Shown here: positions 18,701 through 26,898 of the stretch, in pieces
How positions within the stretch are numbered: the first letter of the stretch is position 1
Layout of the letters: each line of letters starts with the position of its first letter
Assembly (NCBI RefSeq): GCF_014644535.1
Contig: NZ_BMKW01000013.1
Location: forward strand, 345-64,344
Direction of reading: 5' to 3'
Length of the DNA stretch: 64,000 nt
Source of the DNA: Neoroseomonas lacus
GTDB lineage: Bacteria > Pseudomonadota > Alphaproteobacteria > Acetobacterales > Acetobacteraceae
Notes under the pieces: model-generated
Told to the model about the DNA's origin: nothing
Database searches by the model: none
What the model saw: the letters and a program-made list of their open reading frames with translations, nothing else
Program-made: the position numbers and the translations under genes

Positions 18701-19168
18701 ATGGCCACCGAAATCGAACGCCGCTTCCTCGTCACCACCCCGGCTTGGCGCGACGCGACAACCCGCACGCGCCGCCTGGTCCAGGGCTACGTGGCACGCG
18801 AGGACGGCGTCGCCGTCCGCCTGCGCCTCGTCGACGACCAGGCCTGGCTTACTATCAAGGGCCCCGGCGGCCTGATCCGCCCCGAATTCGAGTACGCCGT
18901 CCCGCCGGCGGACGCGCTGGCGATGCTCGACACGCTCTGCGCCGGCCGCCGCATCGCCAAGACACGCCACGACGTCCCGCATGACGGCCTGCTGTGGGAG
19001 GTGGATGTCTTCGAAGGCCCCCTCGCCGGGTTGATCATCGCAGAGGTCGAATTGCCTGCTCCCGACCATTCGGTCGGCGTGCCGCCCTGGGCCGGCCGCG
19101 AGATCACCGGCGACACCCGTTATGCCAATGCCGTGTTGGCCTCCGCGGAGGCGCCGCCGCGGGGGTGA
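18701..19168 (+). CDS. CYTH-domain phosphatase
   Basis: 155-aa CYTH / triphosphate-tunnel protein, probably an inorganic triphosphatase. It has the diagnostic N-terminal EIERRF (ExExR signature), then basic residues in RLRLVDDQAWLTIKG and acidic strands EVDVFEG and IAEVEL that would line the tunnel and bind metal. Length is normal for the bacterial single-domain form. It is close behind phaC and probably cotranscribed; a link between triphosphate hydrolysis and polymer synthesis is not established. Confidence 0.88.
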   Translation: MATEIERRFLVTTPAWRDATTRTRRLVQGYVAREDGVAVRLRLVDDQAWLTIKGPGGLIRPEFEYAVPPADALAMLDTLCAGRRIAKTRHDVPHDGLLWEVDVFEGPLAGLIIAEVELPAPDHSVGVPPWAGREITGDTRYANAVLASAEAPPRG

Positions 19169-19198
19169 CGGGTCGCGCATCGCCGCCTAGGCTTCGCG

Positions 19199-19220
19199 CA
19201 CCGGCCTCAATGTGCCGGTG
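19199..19220 (+). terminator. Hairpin between CYTH and acyl-CoA synthetase genes
   Basis: Perfect 7-bp stem CACCGGC/GCCGGTG with an 8-base loop, 30 bases after the CYTH stop and 27 bases before the next start. No T tract. A weak terminator or processing site. Confidence 0.4.
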
Positions 19221-19246
19221 TCCAGAGAGCCAGGGGAAGCGACCAC

Positions 19247-21382
19247 ATGACTGCCACGAGCCGCGCCGTCTACCGCCACGGGGAGATGGGGCGCCTGTTC
19301 GACCCAGCGTCCATCGCTGTGATCGGCGCCAGCCCCCGCGCGGGCTCCTTCGCCGACCGCACCATCCAGGCATTGAAGGACTACACTGGCCGGCTCTACC
19401 TGGTGAATTCCCGCTACGAGACGATCGGCGAGCGCCCCTGCTTCCCCTCCGTCGGCGCCCTGCCGGAAGCACCAGACTGCTGCATCGTCGTCGCCGCCAA
19501 GGACGCGGTCGAGGAGATCGCCACCGACTGCGCGAAAGCCGGCGTCGGCGGCATCATGCTCTACGCCTCGGGCTTCTCCGAAACCGGGCGTGACGCCGAT
19601 ATCGAAGCCCAGCTCCGCCTCGCGCAGATCGGCCGCGACGCCGGCATGCGCATCGTCGGGCCGAACTGCATCGGCATGCTGAACTTCAAATCCAAGGCCG
19701 GCGTCACCTTCATGATCCCGCCGCCGATGGAAGCGCCGCTGCCGCACGCCATCGGCCTGATCAGCCAATCCGGCGCGCTCGGCTTCTCGCTGGCGCAATC
19801 GGTGATGCGTGGCGTCTCGGTCAGCCACCTGCTGACCACCGGCAATTCCTCCGACATCGACGTCGCCGACTGCGTCTCCTTCCTCGCCGACGACCCCGCC
19901 TGCCGCGCCATCGCCTGCGTCTTCGAAGGCATGCCCGACCCGATGCGCTTCATCCAGGCGGCGGCAATCGCCGACGCCGCCAACAAGCCGCTGGTGGTCT
20001 TCAAGCTCGGCACCGGGGAGGCCGGCGCGGCGGCGGCGATGTCCCACACCGGCTCGCTCGCCGGGGAGAACGCGGCTTACCTCGCGGCCTTCGAACGAGC
20101 CGGTGCCGTCGTCGTGCAGGATTTCGAGGCGCTGGTCGAAACCACCGCCTTCCTCGCCAAGGCCCCGCCGCCGCGCGCACGTGGCGTGGCGGTCGTCGCC
20201 GTCTCCGGCGGTGCCGCCATCATGTCGGCCGACAAGGCGGAAGCGCGCAACGTGCCGTTGCCGCAGCCGACGCCGCCGGTACGCACCATCCTCGAATCGC
20301 GCATCCCGGATTTCGGCTCGGCGCGGAACCCCTGCGACGTCACCGCCCAGGTCGCCAACGACCCGGAAAGCCTCACCGCCTGCGCCTCCGCCATGCTCGG
20401 CGAGGGCCATTACGGCGCGCTGATCTACGCGCAGATCTACTCGACGGAGCTCTCCGCCAAGCGCCCCGGCGAACTCGCCGCCATCGCCGAGGAGCACGAC
20501 AAGCCGATCTGCGTGGTCTGGACCACCGAATGGCTGGAAGGCACCGGCTCGCGCGAGGCCGAGCAGAACCCGCGCATCGGCCTGTTCCGCTCGATGGACC
20601 GCTGTTTCGCCACCCTTGCGCATTGGCATGAGCGGGAAGCCCGCCGAGCCCGTGGCCCGCGCCTGCTGACCCGCCTGTCCCGCCCCGAAGCGGCAGCCGA
20701 AGCCGCCGCCATGATCGCCGCCTCGCAGGACCGCACCCTGACGGAACGTGAGGCCAAGGCGGTGCTCGCCGCCTATGGCGTGCCGGTGGTCCCCGAACGC
20801 CTGACCGAGAGCGAAGACGCCGCCGTCGCCGCCGCCGAGGCGCTTGGCTTCCCGGTGGCGATGAAGGTCGAAAGCCCCGACCTGCCGCACAAGACCGAGG
20901 CCGGTGTCATTCGCCTCAGACTCAAGGACGCCGCCGAGGTCCGCGACGCCTACCGCGCCGTCATGGCGAACGCGCACCATCACGCCCCCAACGCCCGTAT
21001 CAACGGCGTGCTGGTGCAGCCCATGGCCAAGCCGGGCGTCGAGCTCATGGTCGGCGGCCGCGTCGACCCGCTGATGGGGCCGCTGATCGTCGCCGGCCTC
21101 GGCGGCGTGTTGGTCGAGCTGATGCGCGATTCGTCCCTTGCCCTCGCACCGGTCACCCATACCGAGGCGCGCGCGATGTTCGAATCCCTGCGCGGCCGTG
21201 CGGCGCTGGATGGCTTCCGCGGCGCGCCGGCGGCCGATCTCGACCGGCTGGCGGATATCGTCACCCGCCTGTCGGAATTCGTCGCCGACCAGCGCGACCG
21301 CATCGCCGAACTCGACGTCAACCCGATCATCGTCGCCGGCACGGAGGCGATGGCGGTGGATGCCTTGATCGTCAAAGCCTGA
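19247..21382 (+). CDS. NDP-forming acyl-CoA synthetase (acetate-CoA ligase family)
   Basis: 711-aa fused enzyme converting an acid, CoA and ATP to acyl-CoA with ADP plus phosphate. Order: CoA-binding Rossmann domain (FDPASIAVIGASPRAGSF, residues about 19-36), the succinyl-CoA-ligase-like domains with ISQSGALGFSL and SHLLTTGNSSDID (this histidine is the expected phospho-His), then a C-terminal ATP-grasp domain (LTEREAKAVLAAYGVPVVPE to the end; VAMKVESPDLPHKTEAG). Full length for the alpha-beta fusion. Substrate unresolved: acetate, propionate and aryl acids all occur in the family. The GC-rich leader has AGGGGAAG before ATG 19247. Confidence 0.9.
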   Translation: MTATSRAVYRHGEMGRLFDPASIAVIGASPRAGSFADRTIQALKDYTGRLYLVNSRYETIGERPCFPSVGALPEAPDCCIVVAAKDAVEEIATDCAKAGVGGIMLYASGFSETGRDADIEAQLRLAQIGRDAGMRIVGPNCIGMLNFKSKAGVTFMIPPPMEAPLPHAIGLISQSGALGFSLAQSVMRGVSVSHLLTTGNSSDIDVADCVSFLADDPACRAIACVFEGMPDPMRFIQAAAIADAANKPLVVFKLGTGEAGAAAAMSHTGSLAGENAAYLAAFERAGAVVVQDFEALVETTAFLAKAPPPRARGVAVVAVSGGAAIMSADKAEARNVPLPQPTPPVRTILESRIPDFGSARNPCDVTAQVANDPESLTACASAMLGEGHYGALIYAQIYSTELSAKRPGELAAIAEEHDKPICVVWTTEWLEGTGSREAEQNPRIGLFRSMDRCFATLAHWHEREARRARGPRLLTRLSRPEAAAEAAAMIAASQDRTLTEREAKAVLAAYGVPVVPERLTESEDAAVAAAEALGFPVAMKVESPDLPHKTEAGVIRLRLKDAAEVRDAYRAVMANAHHHAPNARINGVLVQPMAKPGVELMVGGRVDPLMGPLIVAGLGGVLVELMRDSSLALAPVTHTEARAMFESLRGRAALDGFRGAPAADLDRLADIVTRLSEFVADQRDRIAELDVNPIIVAGTEAMAVDALIVKA

Positions 21383-21708
21383 CCCCGGTGCCTCGGCACG
21401 GCCCAGGGGCGCATGCCGAGGCCGCCACCCGCGGCGCCTGCCGACCGATCGGCACCGGCAGGCCGGACGGCACACTTATGTTTCGTTCGCCGCCGCAATG
21501 GCTTGACGTTGATTTCACGATTTGCGACAGCAATGCAAAGATACGGCATCATGACGACCAGGGGGTGACAGCATGATGGCGAGGGACCGGCTCGATCGTG
21601 CGGCAACGGCGCGAGGACGACGCGTGACCCGTATCACTCCCGCCATCAAAGATTACGCAGCACTCTCCCCCCGCCTGCGCGACGGTTGCGCCGGCCCGGA
21701 GACCGACG
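21383..21708. other. Upstream region of the Crp/Fnr-type regulator gene
   Basis: 326 bases with no supported gene. It contains a comparatively AT-rich stretch around 21480-21560 (TTGACGTTGATTTCACG) that is the likely promoter zone, but I cannot assign a confident -10. A 65-codon frame beginning at 21573 overlaps the regulator and lacks protein-like features. Confidence 0.4.
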
Positions 21709-22473
21709 ATGCGCCCAATGCAGGACGCCACTTTCCCGCACCTTGTCTGGCTGCGCCCCGCCATGGCTGAACCGGTGCGCGCCCCCTCCCTGGCGGACCT
21801 CCCCTTCTTTCGCGGCGCCGACCCGGCGACGCTGGCCAAGGTTGCCGCCACCGTGCGGTGGCGCACCGTCGAACCCGGCCAGGTCGTGGTCGATGACGAC
21901 GAGCCTTCGACCGACATCTTCTTCGTCGCCGCCGGCTCGGTGCGCGTGCAGCTGCGCGCCGCCTCGGGGCGCGAGGTGCTGCTGAACGAGTTCGGCACCG
22001 GCGAATTCTTCGGCGAGCTCTCCGCCATCGACGGCGCGCCGCGCGCCGCCAATGTCACCGCCATCGCGCGGTCACGCCTGTGCATCATCCCGGCCCAGAC
22101 CTTCCTCGACTTCATCTTCGCCAACCCGGTCGCCTGCCACGGCCTGCTGCGCACGCTGACGGCCAAGCTGCGGCTGCAGACCGAGCGCACGCTGGAACGC
22201 GAAGCCCTGCCGGTGCGCCTGCGGCTGTTCTCGGAACTGCTGCGCCTGTCGCGGCCGCGCAACGGCGTGGTGGGCGAGCGCGTCGTCTCGCCGCCGCCGC
22301 CGCACCACGAACTCGCCGCCCGAATCGGCGCGCGGCGCGAGGTCGTCTCGCGCGAATTGTCGGACATGACGCGGGAAGGCTGGCTGGCGCGCGACCGCCG
22401 CGTCATCCGCATCCTGCGTGTGGCCGAGATGCAGCAGGCGGTCAGCGCCGAACTGCGCGCGCCCGCCGCCTGA
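21709..22473 (+). CDS. Crp/Fnr-family transcriptional regulator
   Basis: 254-aa regulator. A cyclic-nucleotide-binding-like sensor domain (about 35-145: LPFFRGADPATLAKVA..., GSVRVQLRAASGREVLL, GTGEFFGELSAIDGAPRAA) is followed by a dimerisation helix and a winged helix-turn-helix (HHELAARIGARREVVSRELSDMTREGWL). The GEFFGELSAIDGAPR block retains the Gly-Glu-(x)-Arg type phosphate-binding pattern, so cyclic-nucleotide binding is plausible. There is no N-terminal cysteine cluster, so it is not an oxygen-sensing Fnr. Start ATG 21709 has GGAG seven bases upstream; the ATG at 21718 is a second choice. Regulon unknown. Confidence 0.87.
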   Translation: MRPMQDATFPHLVWLRPAMAEPVRAPSLADLPFFRGADPATLAKVAATVRWRTVEPGQVVVDDDEPSTDIFFVAAGSVRVQLRAASGREVLLNEFGTGEFFGELSAIDGAPRAANVTAIARSRLCIIPAQTFLDFIFANPVACHGLLRTLTAKLRLQTERTLEREALPVRLRLFSELLRLSRPRNGVVGERVVSPPPPHHELAARIGARREVVSRELSDMTREGWLARDRRVIRILRVAEMQQAVSAELRAPAA

Positions 22474-22598
22474 AAAGTCCGTCCGGAAGCAACGCCTGCG
22501 CGCTTGTTTCCAGGTTCGGCACCGGGCGCGCCGCGCCCGTCATGCACCGAGGCGGACTTCGCTGCTCTTCCTGGCCGTGCTGCACGGTACCAAATCGA

Positions 22599-22729
22599 GG
22601 TTTCCAAAGGCCCTTAGAGACCGTGTGAAGAGTCCGGCACCGGCCCTCAAAATGCGCCCCCTGGCGCATTTTCAAACGGCCTCTAAGGCCTCTGGTGGAG
22701 AGAGTTCGAGAGGGGCAAAGCCCCTCTCG
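22599..22729. repeat. Solo right arm of the intergenic repeat with a nested palindrome
   Basis: Starts GGTTTCCAAAGGCCCTTAG and ends with hairpin A, arms CGAGAGGGGC/GCCCCTCTCG around AAA (22707-22729). The type-B hairpin (CCAAAGGCCC...GGCCTCTGG) is split by about 65 inserted bases. These form their own nested structure: outer arms TTAGAGACCGT/ACGGCCTCTAA and inner arms AAAATGCGCC/GGCGCATTTT. Lies between the Crp/Fnr gene and the dehydrogenase gene, both on the plus strand. Confidence 0.8.
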
Positions 22730-22808
22730 TTCCGGCATAAGCCACCCCCGCTGATCTGGACGCGCCGCCGCCACTGCCGCACGCTCACGGCATGATGGAG
22801 GGCGTGAG

Positions 22809-23765
22809 ATGACCAAGCCACTATTGCTGCTGTGGACCGACGGGGCTGGACCCTACGCCGCCGCCATCGAGGCCGCGGGCCTGGCCGGGCGGCTGCGCGT
22901 GGAGACGGTGGCCCGCGCCGCCACCCCCGCCGACGAACAACTGGCCGAAGCCGAGGCGCTGCTCTCCTGGGGCCCGCCGCCCGGGATGCTGACGCGCATG
23001 CCGAAGCTGCGTTTCGTGCAGGCGCTGACCGCCGGCGTCGAACACTGGCTGTCGCGCCCCGACCTGCCGCCGACACTCGCCCTGTCCTGCGCGCGCGGTA
23101 CGCATCGCGTGCAGATGCCCGAGAACATCCTCGGCGCGCTGTTCCACATCACCAAGCCCTACGCCGCGATCGTCGCCGACAACGCCGCGAAGCAATGGAC
23201 GCGCCGCGTCTCGTCCACCCTGGCGGGCAAGACGCTCGGCATCCTCGGCCTCGGCGCGATCGGCGTGGAACTCGCGCGCAAGGCCGAGGCGCTGGAGATG
23301 CACGTCATCGGCACCCGTCGCAGCAGCGGTGAATTGCCGCATGTCGACCGCGTCTATCGCCCCGAGGAGACGGACCAGGTGCTGGCGGCGAGCGATTTCG
23401 TCGTCCTGCTGCTGCCCGCCACACCCGAGACCGAGAACTTCATCGACGCGACGCGTCTCGCTCAGATGAAGCCCTCCGCCTGGCTGCTGAATTTCGGCCG
23501 CGGCGCGCTGATCAAGGATGACGATCTGGTCGCCGCGGCGCGGGCGGGGACGATCGCCGGCGCGGTGCTCGACGTGTTCCGCACCGAGCCGCTGCCCGCC
23601 GAGCACCCCTTCTGGGGCGAGGAGAAGATCATGGTGCTGCCGCATATCGGCGGGCTGCACCCGGAACGCGATTCGATGGTCGCCGCGCTGCTGGTGGAGA
23701 ACCTTCGCCGATTCACCGAAGGCGCGCCGCTGACTCAACTGGTGGACCGGGCGGCGGGGTATTGA
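22809..23765 (+). CDS. D-isomer-specific 2-hydroxyacid dehydrogenase
   Basis: 318-aa NAD(P)-dependent dehydrogenase interconverting 2-hydroxy and 2-keto acids. Rossmann GLGAIGVELARKAEAL has the GxGxxG dinucleotide loop. The catalytic set is the Arg in LLNFGRGALI, Glu in FRTEPLP and His in VLPHIGG. The N-terminal substrate domain is shorter and less conserved, as in the glyoxylate/hydroxypyruvate-like subgroup. ATG 22809 begins nine bases inside a purine-rich leader (GAGGGCGTGAG). It is flanked on both sides by intergenic repeats, so it is probably a single-gene transcript. Substrate not assignable. Confidence 0.87.
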   Translation: MTKPLLLLWTDGAGPYAAAIEAAGLAGRLRVETVARAATPADEQLAEAEALLSWGPPPGMLTRMPKLRFVQALTAGVEHWLSRPDLPPTLALSCARGTHRVQMPENILGALFHITKPYAAIVADNAAKQWTRRVSSTLAGKTLGILGLGAIGVELARKAEALEMHVIGTRRSSGELPHVDRVYRPEETDQVLAASDFVVLLLPATPETENFIDATRLAQMKPSAWLLNFGRGALIKDDDLVAAARAGTIAGAVLDVFRTEPLPAEHPFWGEEKIMVLPHIGGLHPERDSMVAALLVENLRRFTEGAPLTQLVDRAAGY

Positions 23766-23840
23766 GAGGCTGATTTCGCTGGCGCCCAGCGTGGCGGGCT
23801 GATATAGGAATATAATCAAGGTTCAATGCTGCGTCCGGTT

Positions 23841-24020
23841 GGAGGGGCTCTGCCCCTCCAAGCCACCCCGCCAAAGGCCTAAGGGCCTCTGGACACCTTG
23901 ATCCAATGCCGGGCGCCCCGAGCAGAATGAGCGCCGCGCGCGCATTGCCGAAGCAGCATGTCTGCACTGCCCGGCGCCAAGAGATGGCCTTCCAAATGGC
24001 ACTGTCATCTGGTGGAGTGA
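23841..24020. repeat. Intergenic repeat pair 1 (left arm intact, right arm decayed)
   Basis: Left arm: hairpin A GGAGGGGC-TCT-GCCCCTCC (23841-23859), linker, hairpin B CCAAAGGCC...GGCCTCTGG (23871-23892), then ACACC. The right arm is recognisable only as CCAAATGGC...GTCATCTGG followed by TGGAG (23992-24020). The same CCAAATGAC/GTCATTTGG variant is seen in pair 6. The spacer of about 100 bases has no gene. Downstream of the 2-hydroxyacid dehydrogenase. Confidence 0.72.
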
Positions 24021-24053
24021 TATGGCGGACGCAACCCCGAAGGCGCGAACATT

Positions 24054-24275
24054 GGAGGGGCCCTGCTCCGCCAAACCACCCCTCAAGGGCCAGCGGGCCT
24101 TTGGAAGCCGATACCGGGCATCATGGGGGGATCGGTGCCAAGATTCGTTCTCTTGCCCAGCGCGACGTTCGTTCCTGGCGACAATTTGTCGCGCCCGCCA
24201 CCAAGTGACGGTTTCCAAAGGCCCTTAGGCCTTTGGTGGGGGAGGTCCGGAGGGGGCAAAGCCCGCTCCGGTTCC
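24054..24275. repeat. Intergenic repeat pair 2
   Basis: The left arm is decayed (GGAGGGGC... then CGGGCCTTTGG, 24054-24104). The right arm is near-consensus: GGTTTCC, hairpin B CCAAAGGCC/GGCCTTTGG at 24215-24236, then GGTGGGGGAGG and hairpin A ending GCTCCGG at 24275. The spacer contains the recurrent word TTGCCCAGCG. Directly follows pair 1 and precedes the SDR gene, so 23766-24517 is essentially repeat DNA without genes. Confidence 0.78.
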
Positions 24276-24517
24276 ACCGCGCGACAGCACTATCGTCGCG
24301 CGCATGGGGCAGAGTCCCTTCATATCCGCCCGTCGGGCTGTGGCATTGAACCGCCGAGAATCACAAGCAGAAGGACGTCACGCATGCCCCCGCTCCCGGC
24401 CAGCGAACGACCCGTCAATCGCCTTGCGCAATCCTGGCCTTTGTCCGAAATCGGGTAGTCCTCGCGGAATAAAATGCTAAAATTTTAAAGTACCCCATTC
24501 AACACGAAGGACCCGCC

Positions 24518-25288
24518 ATGCCCTACCAGCCCTTCGACCTGACCGGGAAGGTCGCCCTCGTCACTGGCGGCAATTCGGGCATCGGCCTCGGCATGGCCCG
24601 TGCCCTGGCCGAGGCCGGCGCGGATGTCGCGATTTGGGGCACCAACACGACCAAAAATGCCGAGGCCCGGGCGATGCTCGCGGCGACCGGCGTGCGCACC
24701 CATGCCGAGACCTGCGATGTCGGCGACGAGGCCGCGGTCGAAGCCGCCTTCGCCAGCACCCTGGCGGCGCTGGGCCGTGTCGATGCTTGCTTCGCCAATG
24801 CCGGCACCTATGGCCGCAAGATGAAGTTCACCGAGCTCGACAGCGAGGAATGGCACCGCGTGACGCGGGTCAATCTGGACGGCGCCTTCTACACTCTGCG
24901 CACCGCGGCGCGGCACATGGTCGAACGCGGCAGCGGCGGCTCGCTGGTCGGCACCGCGTCGCTCGCCGCCATCGAGGGCGCGGCGCGCAACGCGCAATAT
25001 GCCGCGACCAAGGGCGCGATGGTGGCGGTGATCCGCGCACTGGCGGTGGAACTCGCCCGCCACGGCATCCGCGCCAACGCGGTGCTGCCCGGCTGGATCG
25101 AGACGCCGATGACCGCGCGCAGCGTCGGCGACGAGAAATTCAGCGCCGCCGTGCTGCCGCGAATCCCCGCGCGGCGCTGGGGCACGGGTGCGGATTTCGG
25201 CGGCGTCGCGGTCTATCTGGCAAGCGACGCCGCCGCCTACCACACCGGCGATTGCCTGGTGCTCGACGGCGGCTATTCGCTGTTCTGA
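24518..25288 (+). CDS. SDR-family oxidoreductase
   Basis: 256-aa classical short-chain dehydrogenase/reductase. Cofactor loop TGGNSGIG at 16-23, ANAG at 93-96, and catalytic S148, Y161 and K165 (YAATK). The C-terminal VLPGWIETPMT and YLASDAAAYHTGDCLVLDGGYSLF are standard and the length is typical. NAD(P)H-dependent redox of a hydroxyl/keto substrate; which one is not evident. It stands between a repeat block and the convergent coiled-coil gene. The ATG at 24518 is preceded by AAGGACC. Confidence 0.88.
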   Translation: MPYQPFDLTGKVALVTGGNSGIGLGMARALAEAGADVAIWGTNTTKNAEARAMLAATGVRTHAETCDVGDEAAVEAAFASTLAALGRVDACFANAGTYGRKMKFTELDSEEWHRVTRVNLDGAFYTLRTAARHMVERGSGGSLVGTASLAAIEGAARNAQYAATKGAMVAVIRALAVELARHGIRANAVLPGWIETPMTARSVGDEKFSAAVLPRIPARRWGTGADFGGVAVYLASDAAAYHTGDCLVLDGGYSLF

Positions 25289-25353
25289 CGGCGCAGCCGC
25301 GCCCGGTCAGGATCCCGCCATCGACTGTCGACAGGGCCGCCCGGAACGGTCCT

Positions 25354-26898
25354 TCAGACGGACCCGCCGGTGCGGAACCCGCCGCCCGAATCGCTGCTGC
25401 CGCCAGTGGAGAAACCGCCGCCGGCATCGCCACCACCGCTTCTCCAGCCGCCGCCCTTGCCGCCGCCACCCTGCGGCTTGCCCTTGCCCCAATAGGCGGA
25501 CTTGTCTTCGTCCCACCAACCGCCATTCGGCGGCGCCGCACTACCGCTTGACCAGGGGCCCGGCGCCGGCCGGCCCCAGGGGCCTGGCAGCGGCTTGCCC
25601 CAGGGCCCGGGCTGGCTGGTGCCGGGCATCTGGTCCGGCATGCGCTGGCGTTCCATGCGGTCCCAGAAGCCGTCACGCGACAGCGCGCCGCGCAACAATT
25701 CGCCGACCAGCGCGCCGACAAGCGCACCGCTGGCGAAACCCCAGTCGCTGCGCTCGACGCCGCGGGTTCGCATGTCGTGACGCAGTGTCTGCAGTTCCGT
25801 CAGGCGCCGCCGCGCGCCATCGGCCTGCGCCTGGGCATCGGCCAGTGCATTTTCGAGCCGCGCGCGCTCGGCGGCGGTGATCTCAAGCCGGGCGACGATG
25901 GCGTCATCCTCGCGCGTCGGCGTGCGGGAGGCCTCTTCGCGCAGCGTGCGCAGCGACCTCGCGCCGATCGCTGCCTCCAGCGCGCGGATCGCCTGCTGCG
26001 AGGCCGGGTCCTCACCGGAGGCCAGGGCGCTGCGCTTCGCCTCGGCCTCGGTCAGGGCGGCGCGGGCGGCTTCCACCGCATCCTCGGCGGCTTCCAGGCT
26101 GGCGGGGTCGATCCGGCCACCGCCTTCCGGCAGCCCGGCGAGGGCGCGGCGGCGTTCGACCATGGCGCGCACGGCGGCATCCGCCTCGGCCCGCATGCGA
26201 CCGGCATGGGATGTCATGCTGCCCGGCAGTTCCGACAGCAACGCGTAGGATCGGCGCGCCGGTTCGAATTCGATCAGCTTCGCGACCCAGCCATCGATCA
26301 TGCGGACCAGGGGAAAGGCGCGATACCGCCCGGTGCCCCAGCCACGGTCCCACAGATAGGCGAACAGCGGATCGGCGCGGTAGGGCCGGCCCTTCTCCTC
26401 GAAGTCGCGTTCGGCGAAGCCGGATTTCTGTTCGGCATGCTGCGCGACACGCTCGGCTTCCTCCGCCAGCTTCGACAGGCGCTGGAATTCGAGGTCCTCC
26501 GCCGCCTTGGCATCGGCCGCCTTCAGGGCGGTGGCTTCGGCTTCCTGCACGGCGCGATGCCGCGCCACCTCGGCATCGCGCCTGGCTTCGGCCGCGACCA
26601 GCGCGTCGCGCGCGTCGAGCACGCCGCGCTGCACGGCCTCGAGCTCGCTCGCGCGGCGCGCCAGGCTCTCGCGTACCTGCGCACCGGCGGCATCCAGCGC
26701 ATCGACGGCCTGGCGGCCATCGGCCAGTTCCATCAGGCGCAGTCGCGCTAGTTCACGCAACGCCTCCGCTTCCTCGGTGCGCAGCCCCTCGCGTTGGGCG
26801 GCGAGGCGGTCGGCTTCCGTCTGCGCGGCGGAGGCTTCGCGCTGCGCATCCGACAGCCGCGCATCGACTTCCTGCAGCACGTTGACGCCATTCACCAT
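25354..26898 (-). CDS. Coiled-coil protein with Gly/Trp/Pro-rich tail, unknown function
   Basis: 514-aa protein I do not recognise. Residues about 5-170 and 230-380 are long Ala/Glu/Arg-rich heptad-like helices, strongly predicted coiled coil. Between them lies a globular-looking insert (RADPLFAYLWDRGWGTGRYRAFPLVRMIDGWVAKLI). After a hydrophobic, Gly-rich segment (SGALVGALVGELLRGAL), the last ~100 residues hold repeated PGPWGKPLPGPWGRPAPGPW and then glycine/serine runs ending GGGFRTGGSV. No signal peptide. Its ATG overlaps the stop of the DUF6384 gene by seven bases, making it the third gene of a coupled operon. Probably a structural partner of the two upstream proteins. Confidence 0.75.
   Translation of the reverse strand: MVNGVNVLQEVDARLSDAQREASAAQTEADRLAAQREGLRTEEAEALRELARLRLMELADGRQAVDALDAAGAQVRESLARRASELEAVQRGVLDARDALVAAEARRDAEVARHRAVQEAEATALKAADAKAAEDLEFQRLSKLAEEAERVAQHAEQKSGFAERDFEEKGRPYRADPLFAYLWDRGWGTGRYRAFPLVRMIDGWVAKLIEFEPARRSYALLSELPGSMTSHAGRMRAEADAAVRAMVERRRALAGLPEGGGRIDPASLEAAEDAVEAARAALTEAEAKRSALASGEDPASQQAIRALEAAIGARSLRTLREEASRTPTREDDAIVARLEITAAERARLENALADAQAQADGARRRLTELQTLRHDMRTRGVERSDWGFASGALVGALVGELLRGALSRDGFWDRMERQRMPDQMPGTSQPGPWGKPLPGPWGRPAPGPWSSGSAAPPNGGWWDEDKSAYWGKGKPQGGGGKGGGWRSGGGDAGGGFSTGGSSDSGGGFRTGGSV

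Noticed and set aside
19187..21475. A 762-codon minus-strand open frame opposite the acyl-CoA synthetase
   Set aside because: Gly/His/Asp/Arg-rich shadow with no motif; the plus strand has a complete conserved enzyme.
21573..21770. 65-codon frame before and into the Crp/Fnr gene
   Set aside because: It has a fair ribosome site but overlaps the regulator start, shows no protein-like features and nothing to support a leader peptide.
24022..24458. Short open frames encoding peptides such as FQRPLGLWWGRSGGGKA in several gaps
   Set aside because: The similar peptides arise because the repeated palindrome is translated in the same frame at each copy; there is no ribosome site or consistent start or stop.
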